From the NCBI RefSeq assembly GCF_043789415.1, contig NZ_JBDLLW010000003.1, positions 124,001-188,000 on the forward strand: a DNA stretch of 64,000 bases, given 5' to 3'. Under the pieces are notes generated by a model. That model did no database searches. It was not told the DNA's origin and saw only the letters and a list, made by a program, of their open reading frames with translations. Every line of letters begins with the position of its first letter. The stretch's first letter is position 1. The translations under genes and the position numbers were made by a program. Below are positions 43,690 through 53,637 of this stretch, piece after piece. Source of the DNA: Renibacterium sp043789415 (GTDB taxonomy: Bacteria; Actinomycetota; Actinomycetes; Actinomycetales; Micrococcaceae).

Positions 43690-44799
43690 CTACTTAGGGC
43701 TGGCCTTGGACTCGACCTTGATCGTACCGGAGATGATATCCGACTTGATCTTGTCCAGCTCGGTCTTCAACTCTGCCGGTACCGCGGACTCCAGATCGTG
43801 GAACGGAGCCAGGCCGACGCCGCCGTTCTCCAGGGTTCCAACGTAAGGGCTGGAATCGAACTTGCCCGCGGCGTCGTCCTTGATCACGGCCTCGACCGAG
43901 GTCGCCAGGCCCTTGGTGACCGAGGTGAGCAACACCGATTTGTAGTCCGGAGCAGAGACGTAACCATCGGTATCGACCCAGATCAGCTTGGCGTCTTTGC
44001 CCGCTGCCTTGGCCGCGACAATGGCCGCACCTGCACCGGCGCCCACCGGTCCGGCGACCGGCATTACGATATCGGCACCCTGATCGAGGAAGCCCTGGGT
44101 GAGCACCTTGCCCTTATCGACCTGCTTGAAGTCACCGACGAAGGTGCCATCCTGCTTGTCCTTGTCCCAGCCGAGCAGCTGGACGGACTTGCTCTTCTGG
44201 GTGTTGTAGTACTTCACGCCATCGGCGAAGCCGTCCATGAAGATGGTCACGGTGGGGATATTGGCGCCGCCGAAAGTGGCGACCTTGCCGGTCTTGGTGG
44301 TGCCAGCGGCCAGGTAACCGGCCATGAAGGCGGCCTGCGCCGTGTTGTAGACGATGGACTTCACGTTCTTGGGGAAGGCGGGATCGCTGTAATCGACGAT
44401 CGCGAAGTGGCTGTTCGGGTTCGCGGCGGCGATCGACTTGGTCGAGTCGCCCAGTAGGAAGCCGACGGTCACGGTGAGCTTGCAGCCCTGCTGCACCATG
44501 GAGCGCAGGTTCGGGTCGTAGTCGGTATCAGCCTTCGACTGGACATGTTTTTCTTGAATGCCAAGATTCTTCTGAGCATCAAGAAGCCCGTTATAACTTG
44601 ACTCGTTGAACGACTTATCGTCGAAGCCGCCCGAGTCCGAAACCATGCAGGCCAGGAAATCGCTCTTCGCAGCGCCCGAGCCGGTGGAGTTGCTGCTCGG
44701 TGCAGCCCCGCAAGCGGTGAGCAGCAGCGCCGTAGCGCTCAAGGTCACGGTGCCCAGCGTGGCCCCGCGTAGTGCGACGCGTCGCAGTGAGTTTTTCAA
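43690..44799 (-). CDS. BMP-family nucleoside-binding lipoprotein
   Basis: The 369-residue protein has a signal peptide with lipobox LLLTACGA (Cys about 30). The Bmp/PnrA-like binding domain follows, with MVSDSGGFDDKSFNESSYNGL near residue 52. DKSFN-type motifs contact the ribose and nucleobase in related purine-nucleoside binders. It heads the import operon that ends in cdd and deoA, so nucleosides are the likely ligands. The start follows GGAGGAAC. Confidence 0.93.
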   Translation of the reverse strand: MKNSLRRVALRGATLGTVTLSATALLLTACGAAPSSNSTGSGAAKSDFLACMVSDSGGFDDKSFNESSYNGLLDAQKNLGIQEKHVQSKADTDYDPNLRSMVQQGCKLTVTVGFLLGDSTKSIAAANPNSHFAIVDYSDPAFPKNVKSIVYNTAQAAFMAGYLAAGTTKTGKVATFGGANIPTVTIFMDGFADGVKYYNTQKSKSVQLLGWDKDKQDGTFVGDFKQVDKGKVLTQGFLDQGADIVMPVAGPVGAGAGAAIVAAKAAGKDAKLIWVDTDGYVSAPDYKSVLLTSVTKGLATSVEAVIKDDAAGKFDSSPYVGTLENGGVGLAPFHDLESAVPAELKTELDKIKSDIISGTIKVESKASPK

Positions 44800-45136
44800 T
44801 GTTCCTCCAGAAAGTCCCGCCAGATACGAGCATCACGATGAGTGTTCAATGAGTGGCCGTTCCTCCTGATGCAAGGCGTCAGGAGCATCTCTGTTTTCAC
44901 TGAGGTCCCCGTGGTGCTGCGCCTAAAGCTCGCTCAGCGGAAAATCCTGAGAAAGCTGGCGCAATGATCACCTTATCCTAGTGTGACGGCGCCCACTCTG
45001 GAAACTCACTGCCGCTATCGGGCTGCGTGACAGCAGAATCGTTGGAAATTCGTTACCAATCTCGCCGGCTTTGCTGAACTTTCATCAATAACCTTCATCG
45101 GCTTCCCTGCGCATTCCCTGCGCCGGGAAGCGGCGA
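44800..45136. promoter_or_regulatory. Upstream region of the nucleoside import operon
   Basis: These 337 bases separate the bmp gene from the next cluster. The half near 44800 must carry the promoter and the GGAGG ribosome site of the operon. I saw no clear operator, RNA gene or open reading frame with support. Confidence 0.4.
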
Positions 45137-46177
45137 TCACCAGTTCTTCGCGAGGGCTTCCAAGGTATTGATACGATCCTGCACCTCATAGGTGTAACCA
45201 GTCACCATGAGTTCATCGGCACCGGTCTGCTCCACCAGGTCTCGCAACTGGGGAATCACCGTCTCCACGGTACCGACGGCCTTGATCGCTGGAAGGTTCT
45301 TCATCGCCGCTAGTTCCGCTTCGCTGAAAGCATGCTGAGCGGCTTGCTCAGGGGTGACGATGGGCCCGAGCATCCCGGTACGAAGAGCGAGTGCCTGTAC
45401 TCTGCTGGGCCCGGCCAAGAACTCCGCCCGCTCCGCGGTGTCAGCGATCAAAGCACTGGTAGCGATCATTACATGCGGTTTATCCAGCACCGGTGAGGGC
45501 TGGAAAGAACGCCGATAGAGATCGATAGCAGCCAGCGCGTCCGGAGCGAAGTGGTGTGCATAGCTATAGCGCAAGCCCAGCATGCCCGCCATCTGTGCGC
45601 TGTAGCCAGAAGAACCGAGCAGCCAGAGCTCTGGATAGGAATCCGCGTTCGGGGTGGCAGTCAGCGCGGCTCGGGGGCCGAGCGCCGAGATGAGTTCTGG
45701 CCGCACATCACCGAGCAGCGCCATGGTCTCCATCACGTGCAAGGGAAAATCCTCAATGCTCATCGCATCGGTATGCCGCCGTAAGGCCTGGGCGGTGAGC
45801 CCATCGGTGCCGGGAGCCCGGCCAATGCCGAGATCGATTCTTCCGGGGTGCAAGGCCTCCAAGAGGGCGAACTGCTCTGCCACCACCAGAGGGGCGTGAT
45901 TCGGCAGCATCACTCCCCCGGAGCCGAGCTTGATCCGCTCGGTGGCGGCCGCCAGGTGGGCCATCAACACCGGCGGGTTCGTCGAAGCCACCGAGGGCAT
46001 ATTGTGGTGCTCAGCCACCCAGTAACGCGCATAGCCCAACCGATCGGCGGCTTGCACCAGAGTAGTGGTGGCCGCGAGGGCCTGAGCAGAACTACGCCCC
46101 ACCCCCACGCTGGCCAAGTCCAGAATGGATAACGGGACTTTCGCGTTGTGGGCGTGGGGCGTAGCTGTCTCAGTCAA
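45137..46177 (-). CDS. LLM class flavin-dependent oxidoreductase
   Basis: The product (about 346 residues) is a luciferase-like TIM barrel: PLSILDLASVGVG near the start, YWVAEHHNMPSVASTNP, IKLGSGGVMLPNHAPLVVAEQF and RIDLGIGRAPGTD. This is the widespread group with flavin cofactor of unknown natural substrates. A TTG at 46177 that overlaps the previous stop is favoured; ATG 46207 is possible and would overlap by 38 bp. Confidence 0.88.
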   Translation of the reverse strand: MTETATPHAHNAKVPLSILDLASVGVGRSSAQALAATTTLVQAADRLGYARYWVAEHHNMPSVASTNPPVLMAHLAAATERIKLGSGGVMLPNHAPLVVAEQFALLEALHPGRIDLGIGRAPGTDGLTAQALRRHTDAMSIEDFPLHVMETMALLGDVRPELISALGPRAALTATPNADSYPELWLLGSSGYSAQMAGMLGLRYSYAHHFAPDALAAIDLYRRSFQPSPVLDKPHVMIATSALIADTAERAEFLAGPSRVQALALRTGMLGPIVTPEQAAQHAFSEAELAAMKNLPAIKAVGTVETVIPQLRDLVEQTGADELMVTGYTYEVQDRINTLEALAKNW

Positions 46178-47194
46178 GGGTGATGACCATCTTTCCGGTA
46201 TTGGCACCCGCCAACATATCGATGAAGGCTTGCGCGGTGTTTTCTATACCGTGCACAACGGTTTCCTCGTACCGAATCTTCCCGTTGGTCAGCAAAGGCG
46301 CCACCAGAGCCGCGTACTCGTCCGCGTACTGCGAATATGAGTTCACGATGAAGCCTCGCAAGGTCAGCTGCTTGCCGATAGCGAGCGCCAGGTTGCGCGG
46401 CGCAACGGGCGGTTCGGTGCTGTTGTACTGGCTGATCGCGCCGCATAGCGCGACCCGGCCGAAGGTGTTCAGGGCGGAGATCGCCGCTTCGAGATGCTCA
46501 CCGCCGACATTGTCGAAGTAGACATCTATTCCAGTGTTTTCCCCTGGCGCGCCAGCCAGTGCGACCTTCAGCTGCTCCTTGATCGGCCCATCGTGATAAT
46601 CGAAGGCAGCATCGAAACCGAGTTCGAGGAGCTTCGCCACCTTTTCCGGCGTCCCGGCACTGCCGATCACCCAGGAGGCCCCCAATTGCTTGGCGATCTG
46701 GCCGACCAGGGAGCCCACCGCTCCCGCCGCGCCCGAGACGAAGACGACGTCGCCAGCTTTGAATTCTGCCACCTTGACCAGCCCAGCATAGGCGGTCAGC
46801 CCGGTCATCCCGAGAGCACCCAGGAAAGCGGTAGCGGGAGCCAATGAAGCATCCACTTTCTTGACCGCACCGGCAGGAAGCACCGCATACTCACGCCAGC
46901 CCAGGCCATGAACGACGACGTCGCCCTCGGCCAGGCCTTCAGCCCGGCTGGCGAGCACCTCGCCCACTGCACCGCCGTCCAATGGCTGATCTAGCTGGAA
47001 GGGCGGCACATAGGACTTCACATCATTCATCCGGCCACGCATATAGGGGTCAACCGAGATGGCGAGGTTCTTCACCAGCACCTGGCCGTCCTGAAGCTCC
47101 GCGAGGGGCGCCTCGGCGAGCCTGAAGTTCTCCAGAGTGGGCCAGCCTTCAGGGCGTGAAGCCAGCTCAAACTGCTTAGTGATCGTTGGCAAGC

Positions 47195-47198
<4 letters not shown>
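46170..47198 (-). CDS. NADP-dependent medium-chain reductase (CurA/leukotriene B4 dehydrogenase type)
   Basis: The 342-residue protein lacks the zinc sites of alcohol dehydrogenases. It has the NADPH loop VFVSGAAGAVGSLVGQIAK and SVDPYMRGRM, the marks of zinc-independent 2-alkenal reductases. Such enzymes reduce alpha,beta-unsaturated carbonyls. ATG 47198 is used; it overlaps the ohr stop by 4 bp. The location with ohr points to defence against lipid peroxidation products. Confidence 0.9.
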
Positions 47199-47623
<425 letters not shown>

Positions 47624-47647
47624 GATGATGCTCCTTAGGGGTTGGAA

Positions 47648-48088
47648 TTACTGAGTAGTGACGTGACGTAGAGAGGCGTTGAGTTTGCTGAGGGTGGCAC
47701 ACAATTGAGTCAGTTCTTCGATGCCGATTCCTGCCGCCTCAGCGAGCTGAGCCGGGATCGCGCTGGCTCGCCGCTGCATGGCCACTCCGTCATCGGTAAG
47801 TTCGATCTCAACCCGGCGCTCGTCGTCATTCGAGCGACGACGCCGAATCAAGCCCGAGCTCTCCAGGCGCTTGAGCAGCGGGGAGAGAGTTCCCGAATCG
47901 AGTTGCAGGGCCTCACCGAGCTCAGTGACACTCGCCCGGTCTTGCTCCCAGAGCAGCATCAACACGAGGTACTGCGGATAGGTCAGCCCCAGTTCCTCCA
48001 GCATGGGCCGGTAAAAAGCGGTGAAGGAACGCGAGGTCGAGTACAAGGCAAAACATACTTGCTGCTTGAGGATCTGTCGCTCGGCCAT
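47648..48088 (-). CDS. ohrR: MarR-family organic peroxide sensor OhrR
   Basis: The 146-residue regulator begins MAERQILKQQVCFALYSTSR; the cysteine in QQVC is the peroxide sensor of OhrR proteins. The winged helix contains LDSGTLSPLLKRLESSGLI and RRRRSNDDERRVEIELT. Oxidation by organic peroxide releases it from the ohr promoter. ATG 48088 is preferred over GTG 48106 because the extra residues would lie beside the operator palindrome. Confidence 0.93.
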   Translation of the reverse strand: MAERQILKQQVCFALYSTSRSFTAFYRPMLEELGLTYPQYLVLMLLWEQDRASVTELGEALQLDSGTLSPLLKRLESSGLIRRRRSNDDERRVEIELTDDGVAMQRRASAIPAQLAEAAGIGIEELTQLCATLSKLNASLRHVTTQ

Positions 48089-48103
48089 ATTTGAAGAATA
48101 GTA

Positions 48104-48130
48104 CACAATTATATTGTGCGCAATTTAATT
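48104..48130. promoter_or_regulatory. OhrR operator-like palindrome upstream of ohrR
   Basis: CACAATTATATTGTG at 48104-48118 is a perfect 15-bp palindrome and is followed by GCGCAATTTAATT, a second AT-rich half site. OhrR boxes have this AATT-centred, AT-rich form. It lies 16 bases before the ohrR start, fitting autoregulation of the ohrR-ohr-reductase operon. Confidence 0.7.
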
Positions 48131-48230
48131 ATTTATAACCCTCTCTCATCGATCAAGCCATCTCATTGAGAGCCTCTTCGGTCCGCCCCGCTGGCGCGGG
48201 AACAGACGCGGGAACAAGAGCTAAACCGGG

Positions 48231-49433
48231 CTAAGGAAGATCCCGAATGGTACGCAGCGCAGCGGCTGCCAGCACCCTGATGCCATAGCCCAGGGCGTCC
48301 TCATGAAGGATGTAATCACCGCGGTGCAGATCGTAGACCTCACCGCCCGGGGTGTGGGTGCCCAACCGCATCATGGCCCCGGGAATATCCTGCAAGAACC
48401 AGGCAAAATCCTCGCCACCCATCGACTGCGGCGTGAGTACCACGGCGTCCTCGCCTAGCTCGGCGCGAGCCGCTGCCTCAATAATCGCTGTCTCGTGCTC
48501 CGAGTTGACCACCGGAGGCACCCCGCGGATGTGCTCCAAGTGCACGTCGACACCGTAGGGCGCCGCGACCTGACGGACTACGTCGTCGAGCAGTTCCCCG
48601 GCGGAGTGCCAGGCGTCTCGATCCAGGCAGCGCATCGTCCCGGCCATGAACCCGCTGGCTGAGATGGCATTGGGGGCGGCCCCAGCTTGGATCTGCCCCC
48701 AGACCACGGAGACCCCGCTGCGCACATCGATCCTGCGGGAGAGCACAGCTGGCACATTGATCGCGATCTGCGCGAGCGCGAAGACCAGATCCTCGGTCAG
48801 ATGCGGGCGAGAGGTGTGACCCCCACGCCCGGTGAGCTCGATCTTGATGGTGTCCGAAGCCGAGGTGATGGCCCCGATCCGGGTGCCGACCTTGCCGACG
48901 TCGATTCTCGGGTCACAGTGCAGCGCCATGATCCGAGGTACCCCCTGCAAAGCGTCTTGGGCGATGCAGTCCAGGGCGCCGCCGGGCTGGGTCTCCTCAG
49001 CCGGCTGGAAGATGATCCGGATCGTCGCCCCCAGCGCCTCCTGCTCGTGCAGCGCGGCGAGCAGCAAGGCGATCCCTAGCATGGTGGTGGTGTGCACATC
49101 ATGGCCGCAGGCGTGAGTCACTCCGTGATTCTTGGAGGCGAAAGGCAGCCCGGTCTCTTCGATCACCGGCAGCGCATCAATATCGCCACGCAGTGCGGTG
49201 GCGATCGGGCCGTCGCCGACATCGACGATGACGCCGGTGCCCTCGAGACGCCTCGGCTTCAGTCCGGCGGCACTGAGCCGTTCCACCAGCTTGTCAGTGG
49301 TGCGGTGCTCTTGCCGGGAGAGCTCAGGATGGGCGTGCAGATCTCGGCGGAACTCCAGAAGCTCGGGCAGCAGCGGTTCCAGCCAAGGAGTTATTGGCTG
49401 AGTCGATCCCGCTTCATGAGAGTAATTGCGCAC
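48231..49433 (-). CDS. M20-family amidohydrolase
   Basis: The 400-residue peptidase-fold enzyme has metal ligands in THACGHDVHTTTMLG, a catalytic pair in QPAEETQPGGA, and MGGEDFAWFL near the C-terminus. It matches the IAA-amino-acid/hippurate amidohydrolase group that removes N-acyl groups. The lid domain lies at about residues 190-300. Natural substrate is unknown. Confidence 0.9.
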   Translation of the reverse strand: MRNYSHEAGSTQPITPWLEPLLPELLEFRRDLHAHPELSRQEHRTTDKLVERLSAAGLKPRRLEGTGVIVDVGDGPIATALRGDIDALPVIEETGLPFASKNHGVTHACGHDVHTTTMLGIALLLAALHEQEALGATIRIIFQPAEETQPGGALDCIAQDALQGVPRIMALHCDPRIDVGKVGTRIGAITSASDTIKIELTGRGGHTSRPHLTEDLVFALAQIAINVPAVLSRRIDVRSGVSVVWGQIQAGAAPNAISASGFMAGTMRCLDRDAWHSAGELLDDVVRQVAAPYGVDVHLEHIRGVPPVVNSEHETAIIEAAARAELGEDAVVLTPQSMGGEDFAWFLQDIPGAMMRLGTHTPGGEVYDLHRGDYILHEDALGYGIRVLAAAALRTIRDLP

Positions 49434-49522
49434 ACCGAAACTCTAGCCACTGACGGTCGTTTCATTGGCAACACGGCGTAATCACCGTGTAACAGGGCCC
49501 GCCACAACCAGCGAGTTCGCGC

Positions 49523-50692
49523 TCAGAGCACATCCATATCGCCATTGGCTTTGAGAGCGTCCACCGCTGCCTTGACCCGCTGCGCGTGAGCGGTCGTGGT
49601 GACCAGCAGCGCGTCGGGGGTATCCACGATCACCACATCGTCGATACCGATCAACGCGATGACCCGTTTGGTATCGGTCACCACAACGCCGGAGGCATCC
49701 TCGGTGAAGACCCGGGCACCTTCGCCGAGGACGGTGACGTCGTCTACTTCGTTCGCGCTGTTCAGCCGGCCGATGGCGGCGAAGTCTCCGACGTCGTCCC
49801 AACGGAAGGCCGCCGGAATGACCGCGACGTCGCCCGCCGCAGCAGCCGGTTCGGCGACCGCGTAGTCGATGGCGATCTTCGGCAGGGTCGGCCAAATCCG
49901 TCCGGTCACTTCATCGCGCTGCGGAGTGTCCCAAGCCTGCGCAATCTCGTTCAGACCCGCATACAGCTCCGGCTCATTGGCCTCCAGGTGCTTGAGCATC
50001 AGGGCCACCGGAGCGACGAACATCCCGGCGTTCCAGCTGTACTCACCGCTCTCTAGGTACTTCTCAGCGGTCGCCTGATCAGGCTTCTCGACGAACTCGA
50101 CCACCGAGTGCGCGTGCGGGGCACCGTGCACAGCCAGCTGCTCACCGGTGCGGATGTAACCGAAACCGGTGGAGGCATGGGTGGGAGTGATCCCGATGGT
50201 GACGATCTTGCCCGCTGAACCCTGCTGCGGAGCAGCGGTCAGAATCGCTTCACGCACTGCGGACTGGAACACCGCATCCGGGCTGATCACGTGATCGGCG
50301 GCGAAGGAGCCCATAATGATCGAGGGGTCTCGCCGGTACAGGATCGCCGCGGCCAAGCCGATAGCGGCAGCGGAATCTTTCGGTTCGCTCTCCAGCACGA
50401 GCTCCGAATCGGGAACCTCCGGAAGCTGCCGGCAGACCGCGTCGCGATGCGCAACCCCGGTCACCACCATCATCCGGTCTTGCGCGAGCGCGGTTAAGCG
50501 ATCGTAGGTGGCACGCAACAAGGTGCTGCCCGAACCGGTCAGGTCATGCAGGAACTTAGGAGCGGCGGCTCGGGAAAGCGGCCACAACCGGGTACCGACA
50601 CCACCCGCAGGGATCACCGCGTGGAATTGCCGCAGGGCCAGTTGCTGGTTTTCGGACAGAACCGCATCGTCAGTTGAATCTATGGAAGTCAT
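49523..50692 (-). CDS. manC: Mannose-1-phosphate guanylyltransferase
   Basis: The 389-residue protein makes GDP-mannose from mannose 1-phosphate and GTP. The nucleotide-binding signature VIPAGGVGTRLWPLSRAAAPKFL is at residue 30, and FVEKPDQATAEKYL and YSWNAGMFV follow. It lacks the isomerase domain of bifunctional forms. GDP-mannose supplies wall lipids, glycans and lipomannan-type polymers. It is divergent from sdhC. Confidence 0.94.
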   Translation of the reverse strand: MTSIDSTDDAVLSENQQLALRQFHAVIPAGGVGTRLWPLSRAAAPKFLHDLTGSGSTLLRATYDRLTALAQDRMMVVTGVAHRDAVCRQLPEVPDSELVLESEPKDSAAAIGLAAAILYRRDPSIIMGSFAADHVISPDAVFQSAVREAILTAAPQQGSAGKIVTIGITPTHASTGFGYIRTGEQLAVHGAPHAHSVVEFVEKPDQATAEKYLESGEYSWNAGMFVAPVALMLKHLEANEPELYAGLNEIAQAWDTPQRDEVTGRIWPTLPKIAIDYAVAEPAAAAGDVAVIPAAFRWDDVGDFAAIGRLNSANEVDDVTVLGEGARVFTEDASGVVVTDTKRVIALIGIDDVVIVDTPDALLVTTTAHAQRVKAAVDALKANGDMDVL

Positions 50693-50942
50693 TGCGAATC
50701 ACTTTAGCTCACCAATCCCCTGAGGGTCCGGAATTCGGTGAGATAAGTGGTGGAAAACTCAGCAGATCCGCTGCTGTGTATGAGCTGGGTCTCAGCTAAG
50801 CGCCACTGCTGGCACGCCGCTGTGACCTGGCGCACAGAGCAAGGGAAGCCTAAGTTGAGTAAGCTGTGAGCGAAGCCTAGATTTAGGCTTAGGCGAGCAG
50901 GACCATGCACAAATTGCTCTGCAATACCGGGAGGTTTATTCA
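50693..50942. promoter_or_regulatory. Divergent manC / sdhC region with an inverted repeat
   Basis: These 250 bases separate divergent genes. A 7-bp inverted repeat, AAGCCTA at 50873-50879 and TAGGCTT at 50884-50890, lies 53 bp before sdhC, and AAGCCTA occurs once more at 50846. The half-site vaguely resembles iron-regulator boxes, but not closely enough to name one. The sdhC ribosome site is GGGAGG just before 50943. Confidence 0.45.
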
Positions 50943-51335
50943 GTGCCGACGAAACCAGCTGGCACCCTTTACCGCGGCCATGAGGGCATGTGGTCTTGGG
51001 TGGGACATCGTGTTACCGGTGTGGTGATCTTTTTCTTCTTATTGGTGCACGTCTTGGACACCTCTTTGGTGAGAGTCTCACCCGAGGCGTACGACGCGGT
51101 GATTGGCACCTATAAGAACCCCTTGATGGGCCTGGGTGAAGCCGCCCTGGTAGCGGCCATTGTCTTCCACGCCTTCAACGGTCTGCGGATCATCCTGGTC
51201 GACTTCTGGAAGAAGGGCCCCAAGTATCAGCGCCAGCTGCTCTGGGGTGTGCTCGGCCTCTGGGTCGTGACCATGGTCCCCTTCCTGATCCGCCAATTGA
51301 GCATCGTCTTGCCGCCACTCTGGGGAGGTCACTAA
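50943..51335 (+). CDS. sdhC: Succinate dehydrogenase cytochrome b556 subunit
   Basis: The 130-residue protein has three hydrophobic helices and the heme-binding area MWSWVGHRVTGVVIFFFLLVHVLD. With SdhD it holds heme b and the quinone site. GTG 50943 follows GGGAGG. It begins the sdhCDAB operon in the actinobacterial order. Confidence 0.92.
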   Translation: MPTKPAGTLYRGHEGMWSWVGHRVTGVVIFFFLLVHVLDTSLVRVSPEAYDAVIGTYKNPLMGLGEAALVAAIVFHAFNGLRIILVDFWKKGPKYQRQLLWGVLGLWVVTMVPFLIRQLSIVLPPLWGGH

Positions 51336-51336
51336 A

Positions 51337-51801
51337 ATGACTGCCATCGAATTGCCCCGCAGCGGCAAATCTCAGGTCAATTACAAGCGGAATAAGGGCT
51401 CAGGCTCAAAATTCGAGATGTTCGCCTGGCTTTTCATGCGGCTCTCCGGCGTCGTCCTGGTGGTGCTGATCTTCGGCCACCTCTTCGTGAACCTGATGGT
51501 TGGCGAAGGCGTGCACGCCATTGACTTCTCCTTCGTCTCCGGTAAGTGGGCCAGCCCGTTCTGGCAGATCTGGGATTTGCTGATGCTCTGGCTCGCCATG
51601 CTGCACGGCACCAACGGCGTGCGCACCATCATCAACGACTACGCGGAAAAAGCCGGCACCCGGATCACCCTGAAGACCGTGCTCTACATTGCCACCGTGG
51701 TGATCATCACGCTCGGCACCCTGGTGATCTTCACCTTCGATCCGTGCGTCGTCGGAGCAGACGGCGTCCCGCTGCAGGGCAGCTTCTGCCCGGCGCCCTA
51801 G
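51337..51801 (+). CDS. sdhD: Succinate dehydrogenase hydrophobic membrane anchor subunit
   Basis: The 154-residue protein has three helices (LSGVVLVVLIFGHLFVNLMV, a central LLMLWLAMLHGTNG, VVIITLGTLVIFTF) and a 30-residue soluble N-terminal tail. The His in FGHLF and LHGTNG are candidates for heme binding. It starts one base after sdhC's stop. Confidence 0.9.
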   Translation: MTAIELPRSGKSQVNYKRNKGSGSKFEMFAWLFMRLSGVVLVVLIFGHLFVNLMVGEGVHAIDFSFVSGKWASPFWQIWDLLMLWLAMLHGTNGVRTIINDYAEKAGTRITLKTVLYIATVVIITLGTLVIFTFDPCVVGADGVPLQGSFCPAP

Positions 51802-51876
51802 CCATCACCCCGATGACTTCGTCCCCGACTCAGGTCGAAACAGATTCAGTTCGATGCCTCTCAAGGAGCATTTTGC

Positions 51877-53637
51877 ATGCAGGTTCATAAGTACGATGTG
51901 GTGATTGTCGGGGCAGGCGGTGCTGGTATGCGCGCCGCCATCGAAGCCGGGCAGCGAGCCCGAACCGCAGTGCTGACCAAGCTCTACCCGACTCGTTCGC
52001 ACACCGGTGCCGCTCAGGGCGGCATGTGCGCCGCACTGGCGAACGTCGAAGAGGACAACTGGGAATGGCATACCTTCGACACCGTCAAGGGCGGTGACTA
52101 CCTGGTCGATCAGGACGCCGCCGAGGTGATGGCGAAAGAAGCCATCGACGCCGTGCTGGACCTGGAAAAGATGGGCCTGCCCTTCAACCGCACCCCGGAG
52201 GGCCGAATCGATCAGCGCCGCTTCGGCGGTCACACCCGCGATCACGGCAAGGCTCCGGTACGTCGCGCCTGCTACGCAGCCGACCGCACCGGGCACATGA
52301 TCTTGCAGACCCTGTACCAAAACTGCGTCAAGCATCAGGTCGAGTTCTACAACGAGTACTACGTGCTCGATCTGCTCACCGTCGAAGAGGACGGTCAGAA
52401 GCGGGTAGCGGGCGTGGTCAGCTACGACCTGGCTTCCGGCGAACTGCACGTCTTCCAGGCCAAGTCTGTGGTCTTCGCCTCGGGTGGCGCCGGTAAAGTC
52501 TTCAAGACGACGTCGAACGCACACACCCTGACCGGCGACGGCATGGCGATCGCCTTCCGCCGCGGCATCCCGTTGGAGGATATGGAGTTCTTCCAGTTCC
52601 ACCCGACCGGTCTGGCCGGTCTGGGCATCCTGCTCTCCGAAGCGGCCCGCGGCGAAGGCGCTATTCTGCGCAACTCCGACGGCGAACGCTTCATGGAACG
52701 CTATGCCCCCACCATCAAGGACCTCGCCCCGCGCGATATCGTCGCCCGGTCGATGGCCAACGAAGTGCGCGAAGGCCGTGGCTGCGGCCCGAACAAGGAC
52801 TACGTGCTACTCGACCTGACTCACCTCGAGCCGGCGCACATCGATGCCAAGCTGCCCGATATCACCGAGTTCGCTCGCACCTATCTCGGCGTCGAACCGT
52901 ACACTGAGCCGGTGCCGGTGTTCCCCACCGCGCACTACGCGATGGGCGGCATTCCGACCAATATCAAAGCCGAGGTGCTGCAGGACAACGACACCGTGAT
53001 CCCGGGGCTCTATGCCGCCGGTGAGGTGGCGTGCGTTTCGGTGCACGGCTCGAACCGACTCGGCACCAACTCGCTGCTCGACATCAACGTCTTCGGCAAG
53101 CGGGCCGGTATCGCGGCGGCGGAGTACGCCAAGACGGCGGAGTTCGTGGAGCTTCCGGAGAACCCTGAGGCCTACACGATTTCGCTGCTCGACCATGTGC
53201 GCAATTCTGAGGGCACCGAGAAAGTCGCAGCGATCCGCAAGGATCTGCAGGACACCATGGACGCCAATATGCAGGTGTTCCGCTCCGCCGAAACCCTGGA
53301 TAAGGCACTGGCTGACATCGCCTCCCTGGAAGAGCGTTACCAGCGGATCACCGTGCAGGACAAGGGCAAGCGTTTCAACCTGGATCTGCTGGAGGCCGTG
53401 GAACTCGGCTTCCTGCTGGAGCTGGCGAAAGTGATGACCGTTGCCGCCCTGCACCGCCAGGAGTCCCGCGGCGGCCACTTCCGCGAAGATTTCCCCGATC
53501 GAGACGACGAGAACTTCATGAAGCACTCGATGGCGTATCTCGACAACAAGGCCGAATCCGAGCACATCGCCGGGATTCGCCTCGATACCAAACCCGTCGT
53601 ATTCACCCGCTACGAGCCCATGGTGAGGAAGTACTGA
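51877..53637 (+). CDS. sdhA: Succinate dehydrogenase flavoprotein subunit
   Basis: The 586-residue subunit oxidises succinate to fumarate with covalent FAD. VVIVGAGGAGMRAAIEAG binds FAD, the histidine in YPTRSHTGAAQGG carries it, and GGHTRDHGKAPVRRACY holds active-site residues. Length is standard for actinobacterial SdhA. Ribosome site AAGGAG lies upstream. The stop shares TGATG with sdhB. Confidence 0.97.
   Translation: MQVHKYDVVIVGAGGAGMRAAIEAGQRARTAVLTKLYPTRSHTGAAQGGMCAALANVEEDNWEWHTFDTVKGGDYLVDQDAAEVMAKEAIDAVLDLEKMGLPFNRTPEGRIDQRRFGGHTRDHGKAPVRRACYAADRTGHMILQTLYQNCVKHQVEFYNEYYVLDLLTVEEDGQKRVAGVVSYDLASGELHVFQAKSVVFASGGAGKVFKTTSNAHTLTGDGMAIAFRRGIPLEDMEFFQFHPTGLAGLGILLSEAARGEGAILRNSDGERFMERYAPTIKDLAPRDIVARSMANEVREGRGCGPNKDYVLLDLTHLEPAHIDAKLPDITEFARTYLGVEPYTEPVPVFPTAHYAMGGIPTNIKAEVLQDNDTVIPGLYAAGEVACVSVHGSNRLGTNSLLDINVFGKRAGIAAAEYAKTAEFVELPENPEAYTISLLDHVRNSEGTEKVAAIRKDLQDTMDANMQVFRSAETLDKALADIASLEERYQRITVQDKGKRFNLDLLEAVELGFLLELAKVMTVAALHRQESRGGHFREDFPDRDDENFMKHSMAYLDNKAESEHIAGIRLDTKPVVFTRYEPMVRKY

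Noticed and set aside
50846..50900. Iron-regulator (IdeR/DtxR) box upstream of sdhC
   Set aside because: AAGCCTA/TAGGCTT is only a partial match to the TTAGGTTAGSCTAACC-type consensus and has the wrong spacing.
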